64,000 nt of DNA from Simmondsia chinensis (Eukaryota; Streptophyta; Magnoliopsida; Caryophyllales; Simmondsiaceae). The notes under the pieces were generated by a model. That model made no database searches, had not been told where the DNA came from, and worked only from the letters and a program-made list of their open reading frames with translations. Below are positions 55,107-64,000 of the stretch, in pieces; the first letter of the stretch is position 1; the number at the start of each line of letters is the position of its first letter. Made by a program: the position numbers and the translations under genes. Where the stretch lies: positions 17,475,346 through 17,539,345 of the forward strand of contig JAGTTD010000011.1 in the NCBI GenBank assembly GCA_018398585.1, in the 5' to 3' direction.

Positions 55107-55899
55107 TTTACTCCAACCCAAATGATCATTGAAATTCTAGATTGTCCTTCAAAGAGTCAAGTCCAAGAGTGCCCTCATGAGACAGAGCCTATGGACTCGA
55201 TCATTGAAGAAGCAGAGGGCTCCATCACTTCAAATTTGGATTCCATCTCAAGTGACATACTGGAAGGTAATTGTCCTCCAACTCACTCAAGGTAGGAACT
55301 CATCCAAGCTCCATTCCTCCATTTTATCGGGGCGCTCAATTGTCATTAATGAGATTCATGAAGGTATAAATTCCTCCACTTATCTTATGAATATATTTTT
55401 TGAACTACGAGTTGGTTCTAATAAGTAAATTCTTCTTTCAGGCACCAGCTGAAGCAGAAGCCCACCTCCCCCTCAACACCAGTTCTACCTCCTGAGGTGA
55501 GTCTTGACCTTTTCAAACTTTTGTTTCTATTCCAATGTGTTTTTCTTCTTAATCTAGGTTATCACACCTCCTTTCTCAACTAGGATCACCTTCCCCTTGG
55601 AGAGGTTGGGGGTTAGTGGCAGGTTAGCCTTCCAGCAGCTAGACAAAAAAGCTTCCCCGAGCTTCCTGATGCTAAGTGCCTTGACTCAGCTTCTTCTCCA
55701 ATCTCTAGCCATGGAGTCCAACAACCAAGAAGCCATCTCCCTAGTGAAGGCCTTGAGAGAGGATCCAAAGTTGGCACCTTTGCCAGAGAGCTCGAGGCCC
55801 TTGAATGAGTTCTTACCAGAGTTTCCCAAGAAGTTCCTTCACTCATGCAGAAGAAGCGCCAGTCTGAAACCACCATTAGAGGCGCTAACCGCTCTGTAG
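55107..55899 (+). CDS. Multi-exon fragment L, unknown protein
   Basis: Proposed exons: 55107-55291, 55442-55496 and 55558-55899 (stop TAG). The splice sites fit: TCAAG|GTAGGA, TTTCTTCAG-like TTCTTTCAG|GC, CCTGAG|GTGAGT and TTAATCTAG|GT. The frame is kept across both introns (150 and 61 bp), giving ...NCPPTHSR HQLKQKPTSP... then LPPE VITPPFSTRITF. The first part is acidic/Ser-rich (HETEPMDSIIEEAEGSITSN); the last exon is Leu-rich (LMLSALTQLLLQSLAMESNN; EFLPEFPKKF). I recognise no domain. It may be a host gene piece, or the gene of a transposon. The start codon is not defined. Confidence 0.45.
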
Positions 55900-55938
55900 G
55901 CCTGGGAGGCTTGCATCTGTTGTTTGAAGAGCTTTGAG

Positions 55939-56389
55939 TGTTAGAAACAATGTCCTGAAAATCCAAATTTATCGTGTAACTATTACTTTATTATAGAATG
56001 AAATTTAAGTTCTAGTCGCTTCCTCATGAAATTTGTGCAAGTGAGTATATATTGCATGTGATTTTCTTCTAAGTAGCGTCCATGATATGGATGTAGTCCT
56101 CAGAATACATTTACATGTTTGTTCTATGTGAATTATGAGATTAAGCCATAGATAGACTTGGAGCAAATGGAATGAAATGTTATTTGAAATACTCGTAGTT
56201 AGTGACAAGTTTGGACTACTTGTCTGCTAAGACTATAACGTGACATTTTAGATGACCTGTGTTGGTCATGTGGATGATGATCCAAAAATGTTATGTTTGT
56301 GGTTTTAATAAGATTAATACACTGAGTAGAACCAAGTGAGTTACTTGTTTCTGGATTACTATCAGAAATGAGTGATTCATGATGTACTG
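55939..56389 (+). repeat. Probable copia LTR fragment
   Basis: Starts TGTTAGAAACAATGTCC with wording (ATCATGAAATTTGTGCAA-like stretch, GAGTATATATTGCATG) that resembles plant copia LTRs. No purine tract precedes it and no partner is present. It ends where the Athila LTR starts at 56390. Confidence 0.4.
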
Positions 56390-57799
56390 TGATGTGCGTT
56401 CAAGCGTAGCAAGTATACTAAATCGTATCAAGTAATAAAGTGGTGAAATAGAGTATCGTTCCCCGAGGATGGTTTTATTGGTTGACTACTCAGTAGTTCT
56501 AGCTCTATTTGAACGACAAAATCTTGGAATTTGAATGCGAAATTAAAGAAAAATTAAAAATTATTTAACGAATACTAAATTTGATGTGAATTTGATTGAA
56601 TTAAAGTCCAAGGCATCCGATTTCACTGACTTGCATGGATACGACCTCTCATTCTAGGTATTCGAGTTGTTTATCTATGGTGATAGTCAAAAACCCAAAT
56701 TTACTGCATATTCTCTCTCGAGCAATATTTAGTTTACTCTTTTATCTATTAAACCATCAATCTCTTGCATGAGATTAAATAGAAAAAGAGTCTTGAAGAT
56801 CGTTGGTTTTCACATACGACCACACAAATCGCATTAACCCATCTCTAGTGTTCGCTCAATTTATAGTGTCTAGTACCTTAGCAATATTCATAAATATCCT
56901 CTCGGACTCATTATGAATTATTAAAAATTTTAGTTGGTGATCAATCACTTAAAAAAGCATGAAGAAATGTAATAAACACTTCAACATCGAGGTAAACAAA
57001 CTACAAACACTTTAAACTAGAAATGATTGTATCTTACAATTACGGCTACATCATGGCCTTGGAAACTCAAATTTAGTTCATATTTAAGCTAAAGAAAACA
57101 AAAGAATAAGAAGAACACATAAAAGAAGACATAGGATAGAAAGAACATGGAATTCACAGAAGAACCCTAGCCGATCTTCTCCGTTTGCCTTCGTTTTGCT
57201 TCCTCTTCGTGCTTGCTCTCAAATCCTCATTCAAGCTGCTGCAAGAGGTCTCCATGATCTAAATTTCTTTCTTATTTCGTGCCCCCTTGTGGTGTGTTTA
57301 TAGGCTTTACTTAGGGTTTGCAAATGTTACATGAATAAAAGTCCTAATTGCCAACAAACACTATCCAACTGTGTTTGATTTATCCACTTTGTGCCTCCTA
57401 GCCATCCACCTCATATTTTTTTCCCCCAAGATATGATTTTTATCTTATTTAAGTCTTCTAAATCAAGGAATAAAGATTTACATGAATAAGGACCTTAATT
57501 TGCAATCGAACTACTAAAATTTTACGGATAAAGTCCTTTTTGTCATGGTGAACGTCCTCCATGCAAGATTTGTGTCCAATTGGTGATTCCTTTAAGCTTT
57601 ATCTCTTGTCATGGACCTCGAGATTGGGCTTGAGTTGGTTTTTTTGCCCCTTTTTTGCCTTAAAACTCGTATTTTGCTCCTTTCTTACATAAAAGGTAAT
57701 AATATGTAGAAATGAGCATTAACTAATAATTTAAGTGTAAGATAGTTAATAAATGAGTCTAAAATCATTTGAAAAGTATATATAAAATTAGACTTATCA
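56390..57799 (-). repeat. Athila-type 3' LTR N, minus orientation
   Basis: The minus strand starts TGATAAGTCTAATTTTATA and ends ...GCACATCA (1410 bp). It parallels the LTR at 38722-40156 in order: the TAGGATTT-type TATA region near 57300, ATCCGATTTCAC, CGTTCCC and GTATACT blocks. A GGGGGTAGTT purine tract precedes it. Only the 3' side of the interior follows, so this is a truncated element rather than a solo LTR. Confidence 0.75.
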
Positions 57800-58540
57800 A
57801 ACTACCCCCAAACTTAAATCTTGCCAGTCCCCGAGCAAGGTTATTAGGAAAGAGTGAATTTTTCATGTTTATAAGAAACATTGGCATCACTTTTAACAAG
57901 TTTATTTGTTTTAGAAAAGACTAACAAAGATTCTTCACACAGGCCTCTAAAAGCAAAACAACCACTCTTAAGTAAAATCTATCAATTACCAAGGCGAATG
58001 AACTCAAAAGTTGACTAAGCAGATTAAGTTTCAAACATTCTCTCTAATTAAAGAGATTTAAACCAAATAGAAAACATTATTCTTACCATTCGCAAATATC
58101 ATCTAATGGGCATGCCAAAAACTAAAATTTGAAAGCAACAATCGTGCAACTATTTCTTTGTAAGTGTTCGGTCCCTTTTTGCTTTCTAAATGCCCCTTGT
58201 AGTCGCTTTGTTTTTCTGTCTTTTTTTTTTTTAAGCAAAAAAGGGGTTTTCAGGACAAGTGAAACAGTACAGTTCCCCCTTCTTGATTTAATTTTTTTTG
58301 AAATTGTTAAGCAAATTTTACGGATTCAAAATAGTTCAATAGGAACCGTTAGGTTGTGATCACCCGAAGATTGCATTTAAAGAACTAACAATATTAGGTT
58401 TTGAGGACCCAAAATAGTCTGTATACATATCTTGATCCATTAGTTTCTAAGGATTCAAAAGAATCCAAATCAACAGTGAACCCATCTTAAAAATCCTTTT
58501 TTAAAACCTTAATTGTTAGTCAAAATTATTTATAATTTTT
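57800..58540 (-). other. 3' interior remnant of Athila-type element N
   Basis: Minus strand: purine tract AAGTTTGGGGGTAGTT next to the LTR, then the hairpin CTTGC ... GCAAG (57820-57839). Beyond that is non-coding sequence without the conserved GTCGAGCTAACGAC segment. The left-hand limit is uncertain. Confidence 0.5.
57820..57839 (-). other. PPT-proximal hairpin of element N
   Basis: Minus strand CTTGC / TCGGGGACTG / GCAAG. The outer 5-bp stem is kept and the inner pairs have decayed relative to Athila F. 20 nt from the LTR. Confidence 0.5.
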
Positions 58541-58554
58541 TTTTTCAATACCCC

Positions 58555-58790
58555 AACATAGGAATTTTTAGTCCATCATAGGTTATACCTACTATCCTCT
58601 CATGCTATGTCGAAGCAGAATCCTTTGATTTCATCGTGGGTTTAAACATCCCCATGAAGGGTTTTTTAATCCATCGTGGGTTAAACCTATTGCCCTTTCG
58701 GGCCATGCCCACATGGAATCGTTTGATTCAATCATGGGTTTATACACCCTCATGTTCAATTTTTTCAATCCATCTTGTGTTAAGATTGTT
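58555..58790. repeat. Degenerate ~90-bp tandem repeat
   Basis: Three loosely related copies contain TCCATCRTGGGTTAAACCT-like text, a CTATGTCGAAGCAGAATC / CCATGCCCACATGGAATCG variant and TTTGATTYMATCRTGGGTTT. Much more diverged than the repeat at 38.1 kb. Possibly the 3' repeat block of element N. Confidence 0.5.
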
Positions 58791-60495
58791 TTATGAAGGA
58801 AATGGAAATTTTTTTGAATTCCATTATTAGGGAGAAAAATCAAACTTTTTCAAAGACTTATTTGAAATCAAAAGGAGAGGATTAAATTAACAATAGAAAT
58901 AAAAGATAGATGCTTATATCATATACGTTTTATTTGCTTACTTATTTTTTAGGGACACGGGGTTTTGCCTCACGTCATATTTAACACGTTTTTGTTTTTA
59001 CTTATTTATTTAATTAGATTTTTTTATACATATTATATTTCTTTTATATTTTGGTTATATTAGTCGTGGTGCATTTATATTGTCAAATAGGTTATCTTTT
59101 TGGCCTATGCTATTAAGAGTCCAATTTTGAGCCCGTTCAGATTTGGAAAGTAGGCTATAATTTTGATCCTTGTCTGTGGGTAAAGGATATGCTTAAAGTC
59201 ACATAGGTCCACCTATCACTGTTAAAGGTAGACCTCACCATGCATTTTTATCCAACATAAGGATGAATATTTGACATTACGAAAATATTGTGTTCAATAG
59301 TTGCCCCTCGAACGTTAAGTGTGTGAACCTTTGCTCACGGATAAGGCTCGACTTTATAGTTGAACTTGTTGCCCTGACTCAATCGTAATAGGTGTATATG
59401 GTTTCATGGTTTACAAATGGAGCTATCCTTGAGTAACATGAAAATTTTAATTGGGGATAGTCATGGAGTTGGTATAGGATTGTCGGGGCTTGTTCCTCTT
59501 TGTTTTTTTTTTTTTTTTTTTTTTTTTTGCATTTTGGATTTGAGTTTGAATTCATTCGGGGTTGAGCTTGACTTGATAGTCATTTAGGTTTTTTTTTTTT
59601 TGACTCGAAATCCATCTGAGCTTTGGGTTTGACATGCTACATAGATAGAACGATGCAACTTATTATGCACTTGGTCATTTGAGTTGGGTTAAGCCTAGTT
59701 AACCTATTGGCTTATCACAACTCAAATATTTTAACAAGGTGTTTTCTCATTTTGTTTGCTTAGTGTGTGTATGTGGTTACCGTTAATGCAAATCAAACAA
59801 ACATGCAATAAGGGACTCGCAGCGACGTGAGAGCGAGCCAAAATTTTGAACCGTATGTGTTTGACCTCAACCAATCACCATTTCGAAGAAAAGGGATGGT
59901 GCTTTTGGTGTATCGGAATTTGGTTTGCCGCTTATGCTAATTTTACTTCTACTAATTGTACTCTAATTAATGAGACTTTTCTATATATTTTTGTGAATTT
60001 TTTAATATTTATGACAGACTAGAAATAAAAGAATATGAACCTGGCTCAAGTGACAGTTAGGGTGACAGAGCAAAGCCCATAAGCACCTTTTTTTGTACAC
60101 TTAAAAGCTAGGACCTGCGCAAGAGCTTAGCAGTCTACTTATAAGTCCGGGTCAATAAAATTTTTAGGCCTGACATCCTTGACTTATAATAACTCGAATG
60201 AGTTCCAGTTTGACAAGAGATAGATGGAGAAAACCATATTTGGGTTACTGAATGAAGACTAACACAATAAAAGTCAAGAACTGGTCATCAAAACCCCTAA
60301 GAAATAATGCAAACCTAAGTTCACATGACTTATTAAGCAAGACACCAGTGTTAAGACCAACGCAATCAAGGTCAAGCCTTGGCAGTCAAAGCATCAAAGC
60401 AACGCCTTAATTCTCAACTAGTTGATTGTGGGAACAGATTAAAAAAATAGCGTTCACACCTAAAACCCGAAGTATTGTATCGCATTGAAGAAAGC
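58791..60495. other. Unassigned region
   Basis: AT-rich DNA without supported genes. A T-run of about 26 bases is at 59504-59528. Text resembling the repeat of 4.5-4.8 kb (CTTGACTTGATAGTCATTT) is at 59565-59590. Short direct repeats only. Confidence 0.4.
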
Positions 60496-60504
60496 AAGTA
60501 CAAG

Positions 60505-60820
60505 GAATATCGATGTTAAGCTAAGCTAGGCTAAGATAATTTACGCTACTTTGTGCTTTGTGGTGCCCACCGCCATTCTCAGCTACTGCAGGAGCGGGCG
60601 ATTGAGCACTAGTTTATGATTCGGCCTATTGGCCTTTGTTAGCTTTTGCTTGTAAAGTTCATGTTGACCTTGTTGCCTTCTTTAGCATGTTAGTTTCTCT
60701 GTTTTTGACTTTGATTCATTGACATAGGCCTTTTGGCCATGACTTGGAGCGTGTCCCTCATAGACTTGTACATATTTCTTTTCTCATATATCGTTTATTA
60801 CACTGACTTACCAAAAAAAA
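60505..60820 (+). mobile_element. Probable short non-LTR retroposon insertion
   Basis: A 9-bp direct repeat AAGTACAAG (60496-60504 and 60819-60827) flanks about 315 bp ending TTACCAAAAAAAA. An A-tail just inside a target duplication is the signature of LINE or SINE insertion. No Pol III A/B box is evident, so a 5'-truncated LINE 3' end is more likely than a SINE. The first two A of the right repeat could belong to the tail. Confidence 0.5.
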
Positions 60821-60896
60821 GTACAAGCGTGCTATAAAGAAACTTGAAGAAGTTTGTATTGTGGTGCTAGACGCTTTACAGCTACAATAGTGTCTC

Positions 60897-61271
60897 TTAT
60901 TTATAAAAAAAATGGAAACAGTTATTGCATCCTATTCTTCTAGCATTTCCTTCCCACATATGCGTCAATGCTTTTCTGGCAAGCTGAATGGTCTGATCAT
61001 GCCCTGGAATTGTGTGCTCAAGCATCTTTCTAGGAGCTCCATGATTGCATGCCCCAGGTTTTTTTTGCACGGAATTGAGGTCCACGTATCCGGAAATACG
61101 CTCAAAGTAACTATCTCGAGTTTCAAAACCACCTATCTTGTATCCTTCTGGGAAGTTCCTTGAGCTCGAGCCTCCTTTAACCCCTTTAACTATCTCGAAT
61201 GGTAGATACTCTATAGGGGGTTTTAACTCCTCATGCACCTGGGCTCGAGACACCATTATTTTAGCATCCAA
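60897..61271 (-). CDS. Unrecognised ORF, 124 codons
   Basis: Open from ATG at 61271; the frame extends upstream as WDIRPLDAKIM, so the real start may differ. Text such as VHEELKPPIEYLPFEIVKGV and GYKIGGFETRDSYFERISGY looks like genuine protein, with Lys/Glu and aromatic residues evenly spread and two Cys near the end. No motif is recognised and no intron signal is clear. It lies 71 bp from the LTR of element R. It may be a fragment of a gene or of an unrecognised element. Confidence 0.4.
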   Translation of the reverse strand: MDAKIMVSRAQVHEELKPPIEYLPFEIVKGVKGGSSSRNFPEGYKIGGFETRDSYFERISGYVDLNSVQKKPGACNHGAPRKMLEHTIPGHDQTIQLARKALTHMWEGNARRIGCNNCFHFFYK

Positions 61272-61342
61272 AGGCCTAATATCCCATGAGCATCACCCCA
61301 CGTGATAAACACATGATGTTTGGCCTCAAAACAGCATCATTC
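61272..61342. other. Short spacer
   Basis: The frame of the preceding ORF continues for about 12 codons and then meets a stop. Last five bases CATTC are the left flank of element R. Confidence 0.3.
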
Positions 61343-61606
61343 TGTTAGAAATCAACTAGAAATTGAATGCTAACCATCGAATAGAGAGCAAGAGATAGAG
61401 TAAACAAAGGAATTGGATTATATTTTCATTGGATAATCACTTTTTACATTTCCAAGTCTTCTTATAGATGTTTACAATACTTTACTAAGGTTGTAACCAA
61501 CCGGACACATCACCCATTTACATAACAAACTTTCCCGCCTAATGCAATACTAAGTATTATTCCCGCCAAAGCATATTTAGCCCAATTCGATGTTCGGTTT
61601 ATGACA
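61343..61606 (-). repeat. 3' LTR of chromovirus R
   Basis: 264 bp; minus strand TGTCATAAACCG ... GATTTCTAACA. Confidence 0.85.
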
Positions 61607-61620
61607 ATTCCCTCCCCTTC
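61607..61620 (-). other. Polypurine tract of chromovirus R
   Basis: Minus strand GAAGGGGAGGGAAT abuts the LTR; overlaps the stop codon of the chromodomain frame. Confidence 0.85.
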
Positions 61621-63442
61621 AATTCATTCTTGTCTCAAGAATGGAAGAAGGAAATTGAGATTTAATGAAGTTGGAATTCTCCCAAGTAGCCTGTGCAGTA
61701 CTCAAGTTGGCCCATTTGATCAAAAGCTATTGTGTGGTGTTGCCTTGCTGCTGCACCGTTCTTTTATCAAGAATGACCTCAGGTTCAAGGATCAATTGAC
61801 CGTTACTTCCTGCTTGTAAGCTTGCTGTTGCTCCTCTTTGGGTACTTTCAGTGCTGTCAGCTTTGGAAGAGACCTGTTTCTTTAGTCAGGATATATGAAA
61901 CACAGGGTGAATCAAGCAGTCTCGGGGAAGCTCCAATTTGTATGCTACCTTGCCAATTCGTTCTATGATTTGGTAAGGCCCATAGAACTTGGCAGATAAC
62001 TTGATGTTCTGGCGGATTGCTACTGAACTTTGTCGATATGGCTGCAGTTTAAGATATACCATATCTCCCACATTGAAGCTCTTATCAGTTCTCTTCTTAT
62101 CTGCGTAGAACTTCATCCTAGCTTGAGCCAACTGTAAATTATCTTTGAGCTGATGAATTAGTCGCATTCTCTGCTGAAGTAAGTCAGTAACCCCTTGTAC
62201 ATGAGAGACCACCCCTTGATTGAAAAATGGAGAAGGAGGATCTTGACCATAGAGAGCCTTAAACGGTGTAGTTCCTAAGGAACTATGAGAATGAGTGTTA
62301 TACCAATACTCAGCCAGAGAGAGCCATTTGTGCCATTGTTTGGGATGTGAGAATGTCATGCCACGCAGGTACTGCTCTACACTTTGATTAACCCTCTCGG
62401 TTAGGCCATCTGTTTGTGGATGGTAAGAAGAACTTAAAGCCAAGGTGGTGCCCATCAGAAGGAACAGCTCACGCCAGAAGTTACTAGTGAATAACTTGTC
62501 TCTGTCTGACACAATTGTATGAGGAAGGCCATGTAGTTTGTAGATGTTGTCTAAGAACAACCGTGCCAACTTTTCAGCAGTGATGGGGTGCTGAAGAGCA
62601 ATGAAGTGACCATGTCGGGTAAAACGATCAATTACTACCCAAATGATCTCCTTCCCTTCAGATTTAGGTAGTCCCTCAATGAAATCCATGCTGATGTGGG
62701 TCCAAGAACCCTCGGGAATTGGAAGAGGTTTCAGCAGGCCTTTGTAAGGTGTGTGATCCACCTTGATCTGTTGGCAAGTTTGGCACTGGTCCACGAATTC
62801 TTGGACTTGCTTCTTCATCTTAGGCCAATAAAAATACTGCTTGATTCTCTGATATGAACCTTCTCTGCCAGAGTGACCCCCCCAAGGAGAGTCATGAGAT
62901 GCTGCTATGATCTGTTCCCTCAGCTTGCTGGCATTACCCACATAGATCTTGCCGTTAACCCTTATGATGCCTCCATTGACAGAAATATTGGAATCAAGAC
63001 TTGCTGGAGAGGAATTGATACTGTAAGGAACAATGCAAGCTTTAGCAAATTCATCATTTTCATAAGAATTGATCACTTCTGTCATCCAGAGAGGTACTAC
63101 TTCAGTGATTGCAGCAAACCGAGCTTCATCTGCTGTTTCCTCTGATTCTGCTGCCTCATTGCATCTAGAGAGAGCATCTGCTACCAAATTTTCAGCCCCT
63201 TTTCGATACTCAAAGGTGTATTCTAACCCCAGCATTCTCATCAACCCTTTTCTTTGGACCCTTGTGGTGATCCTTTGCTCGAGCAAGTATTTCAGACTTT
63301 GGTGATCTGTTTTTATGACAAATATGTGGCCTTCCAGACAATGGCGCCACTTTTGGATAGCCAAAAGTATGGCCATATACTCCTTCTCATATATAGAGAG
63401 GCTTTGGTTCTTTGTTTCCAAAGCTTGGCTTAAGTAAGCCAA
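61619..63442 (-). pseudogene. Chromovirus R RNase H, integrase and chromodomain
   Basis: Open frame 63442-61886: RNase H (IKTDHQSLKYLLEQ, LVADALSRCNEA), the integrase zinc finger (HDSPWGGHSGREGSYQRIKQ ... CQTCQQIK), and catalytic segments ISMDFIEGLPKSEG, IVSDRDKLFTSNFW and HPQTDGLTERVN, all intact. Then QALYGQDPP-type FKALYGQDPPSP, MVYLKLQPYRQS, KFYGPYQIIERIG and HPVFHIS. After a stop at 61886 the chromodomain continues (ILEPEVILDKRTVQQQ; LLIKWANLSTAQATWEN; SNFIKSQFPSSILE) to a stop at 61619-61621. Confidence 0.9.
61625..61643 (-). other. PPT-proximal hairpin of chromovirus R
   Basis: Minus strand CATTCTTG / AGA / CAAGAATG, a perfect 8-bp stem with a 3-base loop, 18 nt from the LTR. Confidence 0.6.
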
Positions 63443-64000
63443 TGGTCTTCCTCCTTGCGAAAGAACAGTCCAATGCCTGAACTGCTAGCATCAGTTTCAA
63501 GAGTGAAGGGCTGGCTGAAGTCTGGCATAGCAAGGACTGGAGCCTTGGTCATGATCTGTTTCAGTGATTCAAATGCCTCCTGAGCTGAAGCATTCCAATG
63601 GAAGTTGTACTTCTTGAGCAATTCTGTTAATGGCTTGGCAATCAACCCATATCCCACTATGAATTTGCGGTAGTAGCCTGTTAAACCCAAAAATCCTCTT
63701 AATTCTTTAAGGGATTTGGGCTCTGGCCATTGCAACATAGCTTGCACTTTGCTTGGATCGGTGGCAACTCCTTCAAAGGATATTATATGTCCCAAGTATT
63801 CAACCTGAGTTTGACCAAAGGCACATTTGGAGAGCTTAGCGAACAGCTTGTGAATTCTCATTGTCTGGAAGACATTCCTCAGATGCACCAAGTGTTGCTG
63901 CAATGTGGGGCTGTAGACCAATATGTTATCGGAAAAAACAAGGAAGTAAGCTTTGAACACCTCATTCATCAAAGCTTGAAATGTGGCTGGAGCGTTGGAC
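63430..64000 (-). pseudogene. Chromovirus R reverse transcriptase (partial)
   Basis: Frame 63972-63430: [20 protein letters not shown], where FFDD is expected (FSDN; second catalytic Asp changed to Asn), then [40 protein letters not shown] and [14 protein letters not shown] frameshift near 63450 separates it from the RNase H frame. The RT continues beyond the window (APATFQAL at the edge). Confidence 0.88.

Larger units (their letters stand above)
61343..64000 (-). mobile_element. Ty3/gypsy chromovirus R (Reina-like), cut by the window end
   Basis: Minus-strand element: 3' LTR at 61343-61606, purine tract, then chromodomain, integrase, RNase H and part of RT up to the window end. Same family as E and H by polyprotein wording. 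Coding decay is mild (518 codons open), so it may be younger than H. Gag, primer site and 5' LTR lie beyond 64000. Confidence 0.9.

Noticed and set aside
59504..59528. T-run as the reverse tail of a retroposon
   Set aside because: No flanking direct repeat was found.
1..64000. tRNA, rRNA, bacterial operon or organelle sequence
   Set aside because: None seen; all tRNA-like matches are retroelement primer sites.

Overview
This is a block of flowering-plant nuclear heterochromatin made almost wholly of decayed, nested LTR retrotransposons. The signs are plant Ty1/copia and Ty3/gypsy (chromovirus and Athila) polyprotein domains, initiator-methionine tRNA primer sites (TGGTATCAGAGC type), polypurine tracts next to TG...CA repeats, a CACTA-type transposon end, and plant-like introns. 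The species cannot be named from this. No intact host gene, rRNA, tRNA or CRISPR was seen; the only host-like candidate is a short multi-exon reading frame at 54872-55899.  Layout: (A) 1-1065, 3' end of a plus-strand chromovirus. (B) 1754-4312, a small internally deleted gypsy element with both LTRs. (C) 5205-10161, a Tork-like copia element, minus. (D) 10395-21458, an Ale/Retrofit-like copia element, minus, with a perfect AATAC target duplication, split by (E) 14060-19870, a chromovirus, minus. (F) 21565-40156, a plus-strand Athila-like element lacking its 5' end, split by (G) 22695-28179, a minus-strand non-autonomous LTR element with unrecognised ORFs and a perfect CTCTA duplication, and by (H) 29822-35505, another chromovirus, minus. 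(I) 40157-50783, a tandem array of nine 1.04-1.42 kb monomers, each with the TATA box and leader of a gypsy LTR; eight keep a tRNA-primer-like site. (J) 50784 to about 53.6 kb, 3' half of a plus-strand copia element. (K) a CACTA-type terminus ending at 54871, next to (L) the multi-exon fragment. (M/N) a copia LTR fragment abutting a minus-strand Athila 3' LTR (56390-57799). 57.8-61.3 kb is mostly unassigned, with one probable non-LTR insertion (60505-60820) and one unrecognised ORF. (R) 61343-64000, a chromovirus, minus, running off the window.  No gene network acts here; the link is parasitic. E, H and R can supply chromovirus proteins, and G keeps the 3' terminus of a chromovirus, so it may depend on them. 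Three observations stand out: a hairpin with an AGG-type loop 17-20 nt before the 3' LTR in every gypsy 3' end of the window (eight of eight); the promoter-plus-primer-site satellite array; and element G. All coordinates, translations, LTR comparisons and hairpins were worked out by eye.
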